Positions 1-8,835 of a stretch of DNA of 64,000 nucleotides are shown here, in pieces; the stretch's first letter is position 1, and each line of letters begins with the position of its first letter. The DNA is taken from contig NZ_MVJN01000003.1 in the NCBI RefSeq assembly GCF_003265995.1, positions 353,499 to 417,498 of the forward strand, given 5' to 3'. Below the pieces are notes generated by a model, which did no database searches, was not told where the DNA came from, and was given only the letters and a program-made list of their open reading frames with translations. This DNA comes from Legionella quinlivanii. Lineage in GTDB: Bacteria; Pseudomonadota; Gammaproteobacteria; Legionellales; Legionellaceae. A program made the position numbers and the translations under genes.

Positions 1-1
1 A

Positions 2-943
2 TGGAAGCCTGAGTGGGCGAACAATCAATATGTTGCCGCGCTTGAAAAAATTGAGCAGCCGATTTCAAAACCAATTGATTCAGTGATTACCAAGGTAGTT
101 CCTCCTAACAAGGAACATGACTTGACCGGTTTAATTAAAATCATCGTATTTTTGATTTTATTATCCAACATAAAATACCTGCACAAACGCATTAAACGCT
201 ACTCTTATTATCTCAAGCAGAAAAAAGATTTGCTTGCCTGGCGAAGCCAGAACAAAATTGCTCGAAATAGTAGTTTATATCTTGCATTGGAAGAAAAACT
301 CGAGCAGATTAATAGTACTAAAAACAAGAGAGTTTCCAAGAAACTGTATCAGGAATTCATGGCTCTTAAAAAGAAACTGGAGGCAATGTCGAGATATTTC
401 GCATTTTTGTCCATCGATGTGGTCAATTCTACCGGCATGAAAACGAAAGAAGATCGCTCTCTAATTCAGCTCGATTTTTTACGATTTAAAAAAATGGTGC
501 AGAAAAATCTCGATGAAAATGGCTGTGTGAAATCTGCCTGGACTCCGGATGGCGTTATGGCTTGTTTTAACACGGTGGATAATGCAGTGAATGCTGCGCA
601 GGCTTCTATAATTCAATTAGAGCACTTTAATGAAAAGGTTAAGCAGATTTCCAGAGATTTCGCGGTTCGTTGCGGGATTCACGCCGGGGTGATTTATTAT
701 GATGAGCGTTTGCCCCTGGAGGAGATAACTGATCAGGTTATTGACATAGCAGGGCATATGCAAAAACATGCTGAGCCAGGCACCATTGCTATCTCAAAGA
801 CCTCAATAAAACCATCCGAGGACACCAGCGGTTTTGTGAGCAACGGGAAAACGGTTGATGATTATGAAGTGTATCAATGGAGTGCGAAAAAGGGGCAATC
901 GACAAGCGCCTTCGCTGCAAATGGAGCTGACTTCCCTCCATAA
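2..943 (+). CDS. Class III nucleotidyl cyclase-homology protein, 5' end outside the window
   Basis: The frame is open to the first base of the window with no stop, so the true start lies upstream and the GTG at 83 is not a reliable start. The visible part has one hydrophobic segment (about nt 125-180), then a basic and coiled stretch, then a class III adenylate/guanylate cyclase-like domain (about nt 385-840). Two aspartates sit where metal-binding Asp residues are expected (FLSIDVVNST and TPDGVMACF), and GIHAGVIYY is a typical core strand. The segment that normally reads VN-x-AARL instead reads VIDIAGHMQ. The transition-state Asn and Arg therefore look replaced, and catalysis is doubtful. 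The MBL-fold gene begins 31 bp downstream and probably shares the transcript. A membrane-anchored cyclase or a degenerate nucleotide sensor are both possible. Confidence 0.75.
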   Translation, partial: WKPEWANNQYVAALEKIEQPISKPIDSVITKVVPPNKEHDLTGLIKIIVFLILLSNIKYLHKRIKRYSYYLKQKKDLLAWRSQNKIARNSSLYLALEEKLEQINSTKNKRVSKKLYQEFMALKKKLEAMSRYFAFLSIDVVNSTGMKTKEDRSLIQLDFLRFKKMVQKNLDENGCVKSAWTPDGVMACFNTVDNAVNAAQASIIQLEHFNEKVKQISRDFAVRCGIHAGVIYYDERLPLEEITDQVIDIAGHMQKHAEPGTIAISKTSIKPSEDTSGFVSNGKTVDDYEVYQWSAKKGQSTSAFAANGADFPP

Positions 944-974
944 AGTAACAGTTTGGACTAACAGGTAGGCAAAT

Positions 975-1742
975 ATGTCACTAAAGATGACTTTTCTGGG
1001 AACAGGCTCTGCATTTACGGTGGGAAGTAATAATTTTCAGTCCAATGTATTGCTTCAATTAAATGGGGAAAGTCTTCTAATTGACGCGGGTTCTGATGTC
1101 AGATTTGCCCTGTATGATTTAAAGATCGATTACCATGATATCCGCAGCGTTTATATCAGTCATTTGCATAGTGATCATATTGGTGGACTGGAGTGGTTTG
1201 CTTTAAGTACTTTTTTCGATGCGCGGTATCAGGGCAAGCCCAACCTGTTTGTTTCTGATAGTGTTGTGGGCGATCTCTGGTCAAAGTCTTTGGCAGGGGG
1301 CTTAAGCACCCTGCCCAATCAGCGAGCCAGTTTACAGACTTATTTCAATGTTCACTCGATCAATAAATATGGAACGTTTGTCTGGGAAGGGATCACGTTC
1401 AAATTAATACAAATGATCCACGTATTTAATGATTATTCTCTAATGCCGTGTTTTGGATTGATGTTTGAATACAATTCAAAAAAAATTTTTTTTACTGCTG
1501 ATACCCAGTATGTGCCGGATCAGATGATGCTTTTCTATAAAGAAGCCGATGTTATTTTTCATGATTGTGAAACACAGAATTTTCCCAGTGGTGTGCATGC
1601 TCATTATAAGGAGCTGGTAACTATTCCTCCGGAACTTAAAAAGAAAATCTGGTTATATCATTACAATCCCGGTCAATTACCGGATGCCAAAAAAGATGGG
1701 TTTTTGGGATTCGTGGCCAGAGGCCAATCCTTTATTTTTTGA
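975..1742 (+). CDS. MBL-fold metallo-hydrolase
   Basis: A 255-residue metallo-beta-lactamase fold protein of the RNase Z/phosphodiesterase-like branch. It has an N-terminal LGTGSAF strand and the zinc motif HLHSDH (H63, H65, D67, H68). Further candidate ligands are H149, D176 (FFTADTQ), H196 and H208/H210. No signal peptide is visible, so it is probably cytoplasmic. The start has an AGGTAGG ribosome-binding site 7-8 bases upstream. It follows the cyclase-homology gene closely, and the pairing of a nucleotide cyclase relative with a phosphodiesterase-like hydrolase suggests nucleotide signalling. The substrate cannot be read from the sequence. It is too short and lacks the exosite needed for a confident RNase Z call. 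Confidence 0.85.
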   Translation: MSLKMTFLGTGSAFTVGSNNFQSNVLLQLNGESLLIDAGSDVRFALYDLKIDYHDIRSVYISHLHSDHIGGLEWFALSTFFDARYQGKPNLFVSDSVVGDLWSKSLAGGLSTLPNQRASLQTYFNVHSINKYGTFVWEGITFKLIQMIHVFNDYSLMPCFGLMFEYNSKKIFFTADTQYVPDQMMLFYKEADVIFHDCETQNFPSGVHAHYKELVTIPPELKKKIWLYHYNPGQLPDAKKDGFLGFVARGQSFIF

Positions 1743-1746
1743 CGTT

Positions 1747-1890
1747 AATTAATTGTAACTCCCCAGGTTGTGGATCGTCGCAACGTCATCCTGAACGCAG
1801 TGAAGGATCTCCTGAATCTGGCTCAGTTCCAAGCAGTTTGAGATCCTTCACTACGCTCAGGATGACGAACCTGGAGAGTTACAATTAATT
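1747..1890. repeat. Palindromic intergenic repeat, family B copy 1
   Basis: A 144-bp inverted repeat. The outer 23 bases (1747-1769) match the reverse complement of 1868-1890 with one mismatch. The inner arms are the GTCATCCTGAACGCAGTGAAGG type and its complement. It lies between the MBL gene and the next ORF. A related copy is at 17923-18004 and a fragment at 56987-57016. It has no coding capacity, and a non-autonomous MITE or REP-like element is the likely nature. Confidence 0.85.
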
Positions 1891-1965
1891 TATTATCAGT
1901 TGCTAATAATTTCTTAAGTTTTTTTTTCTATAATTAGGATAATGTTTCAAAGGTTTGTCCTTATT

Positions 1966-4161
1966 ATGCCTCCTATATTGCCCGTTTTTGATGGTTATGA
2001 CAAAGAGCCTTCGAGCTCTTCATATCTATTGCAAAACTGGCATTTTCTCAGTGGAAAAAGCGGCGGTGCAAATGATGGCGGCAAGCATGGCGGCTTGTAC
2101 CAGGTTAAATCAGAAGAGCAGCAAGACGTCTTGGTGTATCTAAAAAAAGACCCGCAGGAAGACAAGAATATCTGTGAAGTGTTTGCCAGTCAGCTAATGC
2201 GCTTCATTGCAGAGGAAACCGGCGAAAATCCAGACATTATTGCCAATGTGGATTATGTACCGACCCAGAATGAAGGTGTGTACATCGCTTCCAACGTATT
2301 CACCGGGTACCGTGATTTATTTTTAGATGCTCATCTTGCCTATAATTTGCCTACAGATAAGCCGCTAAGGGCTCAGGTGCCCAATTGGGAGACCTTACCC
2401 AATCAGCGTCCTTCCTATTTTCAGCACGATGAAGCCATTGATGTCATGATTCAATCGGGTCGTTATCGTGATTTAACCGTAGGCCTGGCTCTAAGAGCTA
2501 TTCCAGACGATCCTGATCTGCACTATGAAAATATTGGCGCTGTTCCCATAAAGCGTTCAGGTTCAGAAAATTATCTCCCTATTATTACGAATGGCCGTTA
2601 CGAAGGTTTCGTACTTTGGACTAAGGTTCCCGATAACTCTAAAGACTATGAACCAGTAAAAATTGGCTCTCAGATTTATTATAAGCAACAGGTTCATCAA
2701 TATAATGCTGAGGCCCAGGAGCTACAGCCGGTTGAAGGCATGTCTAATCTTGAAACTCTTTCAGATAAAGTTATTGAATACTGTGTCGAGGCGCAGGGCA
2801 AGCTATTCATTATTCCTGCAAAAAATAATACGCGTGCCGCGCATATTGATTTTGGCGGGGCTTTGGGTGATTTTCGTTTGCTCAACCGCCATTTGGATGG
2901 AAAAATTCATGTCAACAAGCTCCTGGATTTAATCCGTTACCGTCCTTCGCGTCATGGGCCGCCGGCTTATCATAAAAAATTGCCCGTCGCCTTGACGGAA
3001 GGCAATGAATTTTTCCATGTTTTAGCTCGATTCTCAACGGTCGATACAAACAAGTTGAATGATAAAATCACAGCCGAAATCGACAGAGCAATCGATGTCT
3101 ATAAAGATAAACCCGACATCCTGATTTCATTTGCCAAACGGGTTGGGGCTCCTGTACCAGGAGATGCCAGGAATAATCTGGCCGCATTAGGTGATTCACT
3201 AAAGACATTTATTCTGGAGAATATGATTTCAAAACAGGAGCATGCAAAAACTCTGTTTTTAAATCATTTTTGCCGGCTACAGCGCTCCGATCAGGTTAAT
3301 CTGCTTAATATTCTGCAAGCAGATGTCAGCCGCCTGCCATTAAAGCGTGATCAGATCTTACATGCTTTCTACCAGAATATATGGCAGGAAAATGAAAAGC
3401 TGTTTGTCGCTCTGCAACAGATTGATGAACTGATGCTACCCAGTGAAATCTGGACGCAGAAGAATGCCCAGACCCAGGAACAATTACTGGTCATTGGCAC
3501 CCGATTGGATGAATTTAAATCTGTTCTTCATAGCCGTTTATGTAATGCTTATTTTAAAGACAATCTTGAAAGTGAATCAACACGAATTGGTGAAATCGTT
3601 GCAGAGACCGCAAAGTTAATGTCGGCTTTCAGAGTACAGTATGACAAAGTCAACGATCCTCGCCTGGCCCCCGAAGTACGTCTCGCAGCTATTGACGAAT
3701 TCATTGACTCAGTGAAGAAGTTTGAGAAAGAAACTATCAAACCCAGTGGAAAACAGCAATTTGCCATCGCTGCCAGTGTATTGGTGGGAGCTTTATTGGG
3801 AGCTCTTATCGGTGCGGCCGTCGGTTTAGTGACCGGGGCGCTGGTGGGGACTCTGGTAGGGCATGTGGCTGGAGGGCTCGCTGGAGCCAGTGTTGGCAGT
3901 GTGGTCGGTGCTGTCAAAGGCGCAGGCTTGGGAACAGCGATTGCGATGGGAGTCGCTGCATTGTTTTTTGGCAGTGCCGCCGCCTTTGGCGGAGGGGCTG
4001 CAGGACGTACTCTTTTCTTTAGTAAAACGCAGCAAGCTGCTGTCGATTTATCACAAACCACGCAAGCGCTCTTATTTCAGCAAAAGAAAGCAATTCTTGA
4101 AAATCTCAAAGAAAAGGAATTCCCGGAAGATCCGATAGTAACGCCTGGTGCCTGCACTTAA
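1966..4161 (+). CDS. Orphan protein with kinase-like motifs and a glycine-rich membrane hairpin; candidate effector
   Basis: About 731 residues; no close family recognised. The N-terminal third has features of an atypical protein/lipid kinase fold. There is a glycine-rich loop (GGKHGGLYQV), a lysine strand (VLVYLKKD), an acidic helix (EVFASQL), a candidate catalytic loop DLHYENIG (codon for His at 2521) and HIDFGGAL (codon for His at 2842) resembling DFG. The C-terminal part (nt about 3765-4000) is a long Gly/Ala/Val-rich hydrophobic stretch that could form glycine-zipper membrane helices. ATG codons at 1942 and 1966 are in frame. A TATAAT at 1929-1934 would start transcription near 1941, which favours 1966. 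The kinase reading is inference, and the spacing between the two motifs (about 100 residues) is large. The neighbourhood and architecture suit a Dot/Icm effector. Confidence 0.7.
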   Translation: MPPILPVFDGYDKEPSSSSYLLQNWHFLSGKSGGANDGGKHGGLYQVKSEEQQDVLVYLKKDPQEDKNICEVFASQLMRFIAEETGENPDIIANVDYVPTQNEGVYIASNVFTGYRDLFLDAHLAYNLPTDKPLRAQVPNWETLPNQRPSYFQHDEAIDVMIQSGRYRDLTVGLALRAIPDDPDLHYENIGAVPIKRSGSENYLPIITNGRYEGFVLWTKVPDNSKDYEPVKIGSQIYYKQQVHQYNAEAQELQPVEGMSNLETLSDKVIEYCVEAQGKLFIIPAKNNTRAAHIDFGGALGDFRLLNRHLDGKIHVNKLLDLIRYRPSRHGPPAYHKKLPVALTEGNEFFHVLARFSTVDTNKLNDKITAEIDRAIDVYKDKPDILISFAKRVGAPVPGDARNNLAALGDSLKTFILENMISKQEHAKTLFLNHFCRLQRSDQVNLLNILQADVSRLPLKRDQILHAFYQNIWQENEKLFVALQQIDELMLPSEIWTQKNAQTQEQLLVIGTRLDEFKSVLHSRLCNAYFKDNLESESTRIGEIVAETAKLMSAFRVQYDKVNDPRLAPEVRLAAIDEFIDSVKKFEKETIKPSGKQQFAIAASVLVGALLGALIGAAVGLVTGALVGTLVGHVAGGLAGASVGSVVGAVKGAGLGTAIAMGVAALFFGSAAAFGGGAAGRTLFFSKTQQAAVDLSQTTQALLFQQKKAILENLKEKEFPEDPIVTPGACT

Positions 4162-4261
4162 TTCGCAATAGGAACACAGCTCTTCTGCACCTGACTTGAC
4201 TAGGTATTATGATTGCGTACTCTATATTACTAGTTACAGAGCATAATTAAAAAGGGCAGAA

Positions 4262-5005
4262 ATGAAAAATACTCCAATTAAAAAAGCGGTTTTGTATCGA
4301 ATGGTGATGGAACATCATGTCTGTCCTTACGGCCTTAAAGCGAAAGATTTGTTAAAACGTCAAGGTTATGAAGTTGAAGACAATTATTTAACAACGCGTG
4401 AGCAAGTCGATGCCTTCAAGCGCGAACATAATGTAAGCACCACGCCTCAAACGTTCATTAATGGTAAGCGAATAGGTGGTTATGACGATTTGCGAGCATA
4501 CTTTGGAAAGAAATTAAAAGATCCAAAAGAAAAAAGCTATCGCCCTGTTATTGCACTTTTTGCAGTAACGGCACTCATGGCAATGGCAATGAGTTACGCT
4601 AGCTTTACTAATCCGTTTACGCCACATGCCCTGGGCTGGTTTATCGCTTTTAGCATGTCAATCCTTGCTTTGTTGAAACTACAGAATATCGAAAGCTTCT
4701 CCACCATGTTTTTGAACTATGATCTATTGGCTAAACGCTGGGTTCCCTACAGTTATATCTATCCATTTGCAGAGGGCCTTGCAGGGATATTAATGATTGC
4801 AGGCGCTTTAAACTGGCTTTCTGTTCCAATTGCTTTATTTATTGGAACTGTAGGGGCTGTTTCAGTATTTAAGGCGGTATATATCGACAAACGTGAACTT
4901 AAATGCGCCTGTGTGGGCGGTGACAGTAAGGTACCTTTGGGGTTTATTTCGCTCACTGAAAACTTAATGATGATTGGAATGGCTTTATTTATGCTAATTA
5001 TGTAA
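4262..5005 (+). CDS. Glutaredoxin-MauE/DoxX-type fusion membrane protein
   Basis: A 247-residue protein. Residues 1-85 form a glutaredoxin domain with CPYG at 21-24 instead of the dithiol CPYC, plus the cis-proline loop TTPQTF (P62) and GGYDD. Residues about 95-247 contain four predicted membrane helices like the MauE/methylamine-utilisation redox proteins. A CAC pair (C215, C217) lies just before the last helix. The arrangement suggests electron or thiol exchange between the cytoplasmic glutaredoxin and the membrane domain. The monothiol active site points to a single-cysteine mechanism or to partnership with C215/C217. An AAAGGG ribosome-binding site precedes the ATG. It is monocistronic, convergent with the O-antigen ligase gene, with a palindromic repeat between. 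Confidence 0.8.
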   Translation: MKNTPIKKAVLYRMVMEHHVCPYGLKAKDLLKRQGYEVEDNYLTTREQVDAFKREHNVSTTPQTFINGKRIGGYDDLRAYFGKKLKDPKEKSYRPVIALFAVTALMAMAMSYASFTNPFTPHALGWFIAFSMSILALLKLQNIESFSTMFLNYDLLAKRWVPYSYIYPFAEGLAGILMIAGALNWLSVPIALFIGTVGAVSVFKAVYIDKRELKCACVGGDSKVPLGFISLTENLMMIGMALFMLIM

Positions 5006-5014
5006 TTCACCATA

Positions 5015-5146
5015 AGAATTATATATTAAACTGTCATCCCCGCGAAAGGCGGGGATCCATCTCTGAGCTCGCTATAATGCCAATTGAGGAATGGATTCCC
5101 GCCTTCGCGGGAAAGACAAAATTTCCTTAACTTAATGGCAGTGAGG
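5015..5146. repeat. Palindromic intergenic repeat, family A copy 1
   Basis: Paired arms of the type GTCATCCCCGCGAAAGGCGG / CCCGCCTTCGCGGGAAAGAC flank a core containing a short GCTATAATGCC. The right end carries CTTAACTTAATGGCAGTGAG. It fills the gap between two convergent genes. Copies are at 14681-14845, 39374-39538 and 42270-42430, with a truncated one at 50014-50052. Confidence 0.85.
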
Positions 5147-5175
5147 GCTAGGATGAGGATTTATAGAGAAATCCC

Positions 5176-6387
5176 TTAGTGAGTAATCTCTTCCCGGCCC
5201 TTGTTTTGCAAAGACTCTCCTAGACAAAGCGCCATAAAGGCGATAAAAAAGTATCCTGACCCTGAGTAAAAAAGCAGGGAGTCAGAGATATTGCCTACCG
5301 CAAAAACAAGCAATAACGCAAAAGCTGTGAAGCGATATTCTCTCAGACGATTGGCGGCACTGAGCAGTCCCAGATAAAAGGCAGCAAACAGCAGAATACC
5401 TGCCAAACCAAATTCAACAGCAATCAGCCAGTATTGGCTATGGGGTTCCAGTAACCGCCGATCCCAGGAAGGGACTGGCTTATGAATTTTAAATTCATAA
5501 GTAAAGCTTGCGGTTCCATTACCAAATAATGGATGTTGTTTGAATAATTGTTTGGCGAAGTTATGAAACTGTAAGCGATAGCCTACCGACGTATCTTTAT
5601 AGGCGTGGTAATAATCAAGTTCCGCTTTCACCTGGTGTATGCCGAAATTCATTGCCGGGCTTAATTTATAACATACAGCAAATAATGCCAGAATCAGAGT
5701 AATCGCTATCAGGGCCTGTTTTCTGCTAAAAAGCTGGCAGGCAAGAGTCGTCATCAAAAGAAAATAAATCACATAGCCGGTGCGGCCTGTGCTTATAAAA
5801 AGGACCTGGTAAGTGCATAGCAGGTAAACCAGGGCATAGGCATAGCGGGCTGTTGTTTTGCCTTGAAAAAAATAATAAGCGGACAGGTAGGCCGCAAAAG
5901 ACATCATAATGCCGGTCATGATGTGGTTACGGAAAATCGCATCCGCATTCACCTGGCCGCCCGGAATGATATTTTTGGATTGTAAAATGGATAAAATGCA
6001 GGTTAAAAGCATTCCTGCAAGAAAGGCATGTACCGCTTTTCGGCGGGTGTCCGCTTCCATAAATCCCAGAGTTAATAAAGGCAAATAGACGAATTTACTG
6101 TATTTTTCAATAACCAGCCATTTTTCTCCCCAGCTTGCAGGGCTCCAAAAACTGGCCGTCAGTGCCAGAAAAAACAGGGATAGGGCAAGCAGGCTCCAGG
6201 GTTTACGAAATATGGCAGCCAGATTATCACGGTAACAGGGAGTAAAAATAATTGAAAGAACAGCCAGTCCCAGGAAGATACTCTTTGCTGTTGAACTTAA
6301 GGGTTCAACAAAGAATAAGCCAATCAAAAAAAACGGCGCCAGATTATAGGTCGACAGTCTCTGCCAGGTAGCTTGCAAGGTTTGCAT
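5176..6387 (-). CDS. O-antigen ligase/polymerase-like (Wzy_C family) membrane protein
   Basis: A 403-residue protein with about ten to twelve hydrophobic segments and one long periplasmic loop (roughly residues 230-310), as in WaaL/Wzy-type enzymes. The loop contains the typical GNGTASFTYEF region and an EPHSQYW histidine motif near the end, which is characteristic of the Wzy_C domain. Such enzymes transfer or polymerise undecaprenyl-linked glycans at the periplasmic face of the inner membrane. No other surface-polysaccharide gene lies next to it, so the acceptor cannot be inferred. Ligase and polymerase cannot be told apart by eye. Transcription runs away from the DUF4142 gene terminator. 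Confidence 0.8.
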   Translation of the reverse strand: MQTLQATWQRLSTYNLAPFFLIGLFFVEPLSSTAKSIFLGLAVLSIIFTPCYRDNLAAIFRKPWSLLALSLFFLALTASFWSPASWGEKWLVIEKYSKFVYLPLLTLGFMEADTRRKAVHAFLAGMLLTCILSILQSKNIIPGGQVNADAIFRNHIMTGIMMSFAAYLSAYYFFQGKTTARYAYALVYLLCTYQVLFISTGRTGYVIYFLLMTTLACQLFSRKQALIAITLILALFAVCYKLSPAMNFGIHQVKAELDYYHAYKDTSVGYRLQFHNFAKQLFKQHPLFGNGTASFTYEFKIHKPVPSWDRRLLEPHSQYWLIAVEFGLAGILLFAAFYLGLLSAANRLREYRFTAFALLLVFAVGNISDSLLFYSGSGYFFIAFMALCLGESLQNKGREEITH

Positions 6388-6458
6388 GGATAGTCATTTC
6401 CATTGGAAAAGGCTGTATTGTACTCATTTTGAACCGGGAAATCGATAGAGATATTAAA

Positions 6459-6499
6459 GCCCTCTCTCTTGCTTGATTGGCGCTTGCTTGAGAGAGGGC
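6459..6499 (-). terminator. Hairpin downstream of the DUF4142 gene
   Basis: GCCCTCTCTC pairs with GAGAGAGGGC across a 21-base loop. On the minus strand the stem is followed by a short T-rich CTTTAATA. It begins only 7 bases after the stop of the DUF4142 gene, fitting an intrinsic terminator. Confidence 0.55.
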
Positions 6500-6505
6500 A
6501 AAAAC

Positions 6506-7075
6506 TTACTGCAGTGATTGCTGAATCGTCTGAGCTTGTTGCAGGTGCTGACTGACGTGAGCGCGTGTTCTTTCCAAATGAGCGCGCAGCATCGGATTAA
6601 CAGCCTGTTGCATTAATTTATTATCAATCAGCTTTAAAGCGTCTGCATGGCCTTTCACCATTGCAGCTATATAGGCTTTGTCAAAAGCTGGACCATTCAG
6701 GCGTTTTAGCCTGGCAAGTTCGACTCGTCCCTTGTACTTTAAAGTCTGAGCGACGGGGCCATTGATTGGAGTAATTCCTGTGCGTTGTGCAACTGTTTCA
6801 GTGGTTGACAGGTTAGCACCATGTTCTCTTTCCATCATTTGTCCGAAATTCCTGACTGAGGGATTAACCGCTTTTGCTTCTGCGAGCTGTCCTGCTGCTA
6901 TTTCATTTTGATTTAATGCAATAAGTCCGGCGATTATTTTTCCATCGGTTGTTTTCTGTGCAGCTGTCATTGGAACAGATGTGCTGTTTTCCAGATAATC
7001 TGTTGAATTCATACTACAGGCTGAACTAAAAATAATTGCACTACTGAGTAACGAGAATTTAATAAAGTTTTGCAT
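6506..7075 (-). CDS. DUF4142 lipoprotein
   Basis: A 189-residue protein with a lipoprotein signal: a hydrophobic N-terminus, then SSAC with the lipidated cysteine at residue 20. The mature part is helical and carries the DUF4142 pattern: KIIAGLIALNQNEIAAGQLA, MEREHGAN and a later KGHADALKLID helix. These resemble ferritin-like four-helix bundles. The family is found in the envelope of proteobacteria and is linked to stress survival, but its biochemical role is unknown. The gene is transcribed alone between two hairpins. The function is not established. Confidence 0.85.
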   Translation of the reverse strand: MQNFIKFSLLSSAIIFSSACSMNSTDYLENSTSVPMTAAQKTTDGKIIAGLIALNQNEIAAGQLAEAKAVNPSVRNFGQMMEREHGANLSTTETVAQRTGITPINGPVAQTLKYKGRVELARLKRLNGPAFDKAYIAAMVKGHADALKLIDNKLMQQAVNPMLRAHLERTRAHVSQHLQQAQTIQQSLQ

Positions 7076-7138
7076 GATTTGTCCTTGATGATTAATGCAA
7101 ATATTAAAGCTACCTGATTCTTTGGCAAAAGAATACTA

Positions 7139-7158
7139 GGGCAATGCACTATTGCCCC
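7139..7158 (-). terminator. Hairpin downstream of the POT transporter gene
   Basis: GGGCAAT and ATTGCCCC form a short GC-rich stem 11 bases past the transporter stop. The minus strand then runs into TAGTATTCTTTTG. This is a probable intrinsic terminator. Confidence 0.55.
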
Positions 7159-7169
7159 AAAGAATCCGG

Positions 7170-8678
7170 TTAAGGGTTTTGAAAAAGATTTAAATGCTGA
7201 TCACCTGCTTCTGATCCAGTAGCTGATTGTGGTTTGCTCAGGCCAGGATGAATGAACTGATTCAGCTTTCCTGCCAAAAGCCACATAATTGCTCCAATAA
7301 AGAGGGTCACCACGCCAATTCCAGCAAACACATTGGTGTAAATGTCCAGGGAGGCTATTCCGGGTTTGACATGTTCTGGCAAGGCGGTCAGCGAGGCGAC
7401 TGATGCGCCGATAAAGCCTGCTACCGAAGAAGTAAGAAACCACATACCCATCACGAAGCCGGCGATTCCGGCAGGCACAAGCTCGGCAACCATTGCTACG
7501 CCCAAAGCAGAAACCAGTAGCTCTCCTGTACTCTGAAAGAAGTAACTGGCAATCAGCCACCAGGATGACACAATGCCATTACCATCATGCGCGAAGCGGG
7601 CAAAATACAAGAGCCCGAAACTCACCCCACAGCAGAGCATGCCCAGGGCGAATTTATAGGGTATGGAAAACGATATGCCCTTGTGATGCAATTTGCCATA
7701 ACCTATTGCCAGCACCGGGCTCATTATAATAATCCAGATAGGATTCAATGCCTGGAAGCTCTGAGGGTCGATACTTAGGCCCAGGAGGCTGGGAACGACA
7801 TTATTCACGGCAAACAAGTTTAAAGAGGTGGGCATTTGCTGATAGAGGGTAAAAAAGACGATAGCTTCCAGCATAAGAATAAATGCCACCAGCATGCGCA
7901 TAAACCCGGCTTTTTGTTCGCGGCGCATATAAATAAAATAGATTGCCACGACAAGGGCAGTAACGAGCCACACCAAATCTTTGGCAATATTGACATGCTG
8001 CAAGAGATAGGCGGAGGCTAAGGTGGCAGCAACAATGCTGGCCCCTATAGTGAGCCACTGCCAGAGCGGAATACGTTTAAGCTCCGCTGGTGTATTGATA
8101 TGCGCCACATGTTTTCTCTGGAAGAAATAATTAGCCAATCCCAATATCAGGCCTATGAAGCTTGCGAAGTAAGCATAGGAATATCCGTAGCGATTGGCAA
8201 ATACAGGTCCAATAAATAAGGCAACCGTTGAGCCTAAATTGATTGCCATGTAATAAAGTGTGAAGGCTCCATGAAGGCGCGGATCATTTTCCGTATAGCA
8301 TTTCGCAAGCAGGCTGGAAGGATTGGCTTTGAAAAGACCATTTCCAACACAAACCAGACCCAATGCCAGAAAAACAGTCTCGCTATCGGCAAGCGCTAAT
8401 GACAAATAGCCCAGGGAAAGAATAATCAGGCCGAGAATAATAGTGCGCTTCGTGCCAAGCACCTTATCCCCAAGAAAGCCGCCAAAAGCGACCATGCCAT
8501 AAACCAGTGCAGAAAATGCACCAAAAGTATAATAAGAATCAGTCTCGTTAAAACCTAAAAAGCGGATAAAATAAAGTGTTAAAATTCCCTGTACAGTGTA
8601 ATAACCAAAACGCTCCCAAATCTCCAGCATGAAAATCATATGAAAAGCCCGGGGTTGCTTCCGAAACAGTTTCAGCAT
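7170..8678 (-). CDS. Proton-dependent oligopeptide transporter (POT/PTR2 family)
   Basis: A 502-residue major facilitator protein with 12-14 membrane helices. The family signature ExxERFxYY is present in helix 1 (E19, E22, R23, Y26, Y27). The PTR2 GxxLADxxxG region appears as GGFLGDKVLGTKR, and GNGLFKANPSSLLAKCY is the second PTR2 signature. Family members take up di- and tripeptides by proton symport across the inner membrane. That suits an amino-acid-consuming intracellular bacterium. The gene stands alone, with a hairpin after the stop. Substrate range within the family is not readable here. Confidence 0.92.
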   Translation of the reverse strand: MLKLFRKQPRAFHMIFMLEIWERFGYYTVQGILTLYFIRFLGFNETDSYYTFGAFSALVYGMVAFGGFLGDKVLGTKRTIILGLIILSLGYLSLALADSETVFLALGLVCVGNGLFKANPSSLLAKCYTENDPRLHGAFTLYYMAINLGSTVALFIGPVFANRYGYSYAYFASFIGLILGLANYFFQRKHVAHINTPAELKRIPLWQWLTIGASIVAATLASAYLLQHVNIAKDLVWLVTALVVAIYFIYMRREQKAGFMRMLVAFILMLEAIVFFTLYQQMPTSLNLFAVNNVVPSLLGLSIDPQSFQALNPIWIIIMSPVLAIGYGKLHHKGISFSIPYKFALGMLCCGVSFGLLYFARFAHDGNGIVSSWWLIASYFFQSTGELLVSALGVAMVAELVPAGIAGFVMGMWFLTSSVAGFIGASVASLTALPEHVKPGIASLDIYTNVFAGIGVVTLFIGAIMWLLAGKLNQFIHPGLSKPQSATGSEAGDQHLNLFQNP

Positions 8679-8835
8679 GTTGATCAGTCCTTTGCCTAGA
8701 TTAATTATGTGAGTGGGTTCGGTATTTCATAACGCTATTTGAACGCACATCTATCTAAGCTATACGAGTTTATCTGAATTTGCAATACGCCACGCAAAGT
8801 CAGAAACAAAGGCGGTTTCAATGCTGACTGCCGTT

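Noticed and set aside
1900..1934. Complete -35/-10 promoter before the kinase-like gene
   Set aside because: TATAAT is clear, but TTGCTA lies 23 bases upstream, too far, so only the -10 was used, to weigh the start codon.
3549..4061. 170-codon minus-strand ORF opposite the glycine-rich membrane region
   Set aside because: It is a Pro/Ala-rich shadow caused by GC bias of the Gly/Ala codons. No ribosome-binding site.
7493..7729. Overlapping ORFs opposite the POT gene
   Set aside because: Shadows of a strongly coding transporter with signature motifs on the other strand.
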